Below, in pieces: positions 50,840 through 51,318 of a DNA stretch of 51,318 nt. Origin of the DNA: Candidatus Zixiibacteriota bacterium (GTDB lineage: Bacteria; RBG-13-66-14; B26-G2; WVWN01). The notes below the pieces were generated by a model. The model had not been told where the DNA came from, did not search any database, and worked only from the letters and a program-made list of their open reading frames with translations. A program made the position numbers and the translations under genes. Within the stretch, counting starts at the first letter, position 1; the number at the start of each line of letters is the position of its first letter. The stretch spans positions 1 to 51,318 of the forward strand of contig JAUWLW010000020.1 of NCBI GenBank assembly GCA_030613505.1, written 5' to 3'.

Positions 50840-51318
50840 ATGATAGAGGACATTCTATACTACACGTTGTGGGAAAACCACGTCGCGGATTATTTAAGGG
50901 TTTTGGGCGCGGTGGTAGGCGGCGTTATCGTCCTCCGGATCATAAAATACGTCGTCGTTAGGCGCGTAGCGGCGTGGGCGAAGAAGGCGGACGTCCCGAT
51001 CGACGACGTCTTTGTAAAAAATATTTCAAAGCCGCTCCTGCCTTTACTCTACTTGGGTACGGTTTATTTGGCGCTGGGGTGGTTGACCATAGAACCCGGC
51101 GCAGCTCGCGTAATCGAAGTCGTTGCGAAAATTTTACTGACCTTCCTGGGCGGCCGGTTCGTTATCGCGGTACTGGTAAATACCGTAAAATATTATTGGG
51201 TAACCAAGAGGGATGACGAGACGCGGGAGCGGACGTTTAGGGCGCTGATGCCCATTATCAAGATAACGGTATGGATAGTGGCCCTAATCTTCCTGCTCGA
51301 CAATCTCGGCTTCAAGGT
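50840..51318 (+). CDS. Mechanosensitive channel of the MscS family, N-terminal part (runs off the window)
   Basis: From ATG 50840-50842 the frame reads MIEDILYYTLWENHVADYLR and stays open to the window end (159 codons). It has several transmembrane helices: VLGAVVGGVIVLRIIKYVVV, LLPLLYLGTVYLALGWL, and the start of a third (MPIIKITVWIVALIFLLDNL). The last, ending in DNLGF, is typical of the helix before the pore helix of MscS-type channels. The pore and cytoplasmic domains lie beyond the window. It would release solutes on hypo-osmotic shock. Confidence 0.78.
   Translation, partial: MIEDILYYTLWENHVADYLRVLGAVVGGVIVLRIIKYVVVRRVAAWAKKADVPIDDVFVKNISKPLLPLLYLGTVYLALGWLTIEPGAARVIEVVAKILLTFLGGRFVIAVLVNTVKYYWVTKRDDETRERTFRALMPIIKITVWIVALIFLLDNLGFK

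Overview
The window is GC-rich bacterial chromosome from a diderm (Gram-negative type) organism: it encodes outer-membrane beta-barrel-like proteins, lipoproteins, HtrA, SecG and FeoB. Many secreted proteins carry a C-terminal module of the Por/T9SS 'type A' (FlgD-Ig-like) kind, with PNP, GRKV and GVYVYRL motifs. That module, a solitary 16S rRNA gene and frequent TTG/GTG starts suggest an uncultured candidate phylum of the FCB/Coatesbacteria/WOR-3 sort. This placement is inference; the 16S gene would settle it. Promoters are of sigma-70 type (TTGACA, 17 nt, TAnnnT) and many genes end in clear hairpin terminators. TGA is used as an ordinary stop codon.

Layout. 1-9.2 kb: a partial FAD-linked oxidase, a frameshifted fragment, then minus-strand genes for a GT87-like glycosyltransferase, PurB, HtrA, a secreted M28 peptidase with beta-propeller repeats, and a sulfatase-fold membrane protein. 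9.2-16 kb: an interrupted DUF6884-like gene, a lipoprotein, a relic of a decayed secreted gene, a beta-barrel protein and three paralogous secreted propeller proteins with almost identical C-terminal cassettes. 16-20.3 kb: an interrupted secreted gene, a beta-barrel protein, and a 16S rRNA gene on the minus strand with no 23S or 5S behind it; a ~70-100 bp terminator-like repeat follows each of these three units. 20.3-29.4 kb: a lipoprotein, a GT-C membrane protein, a second interrupted secreted gene, a second sulfatase-fold protein, Nfo, SecG, TpiA, a cupin and a second, truncated tpiA. 29.6-37.5 kb (plus strand): RecJ, a lamin-tail protein, an M24 peptidase, a small Cys/His basic protein, tRNA-Ile, a cluster of small envelope proteins, a GT-C glycosyltransferase and tRNA-Ala. 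37.5-44.8 kb: a radical SAM activase, a secreted propeller, a GH123-like protein, an FG-GAP repeat protein and a methionine gamma-lyase-like enzyme. 44.9-48 kb: dtxR-feoA-feoB-feoB-associated gene with palindromic iron boxes. 48-51.3 kb: a decayed selC copy fused to a sulfatase 3' end, a third sulfatase-fold gene, an intact tRNA-Sec gene and a partial MscS channel.

Most notable signals. (1) A short C-terminal tail of the form S-L/M-G-R/K-V-K-A-L-F/Y occurs on three otherwise unrelated secreted proteins and in two relics; it may be a second export or anchoring tag beside the type A-like domain. (2) Two of those three tail-bearing genes are each interrupted by one in-frame UGA, each followed by a stable hairpin, and the same window carries a tRNA-Sec gene. 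Selenocysteine insertion is possible, but nonsense mutation is at least as likely, because another gene here is interrupted by UAG. (3) The selC/sulfatase region preserves what looks like a tandem duplication collapsed at an 11-nt near-identical sequence.
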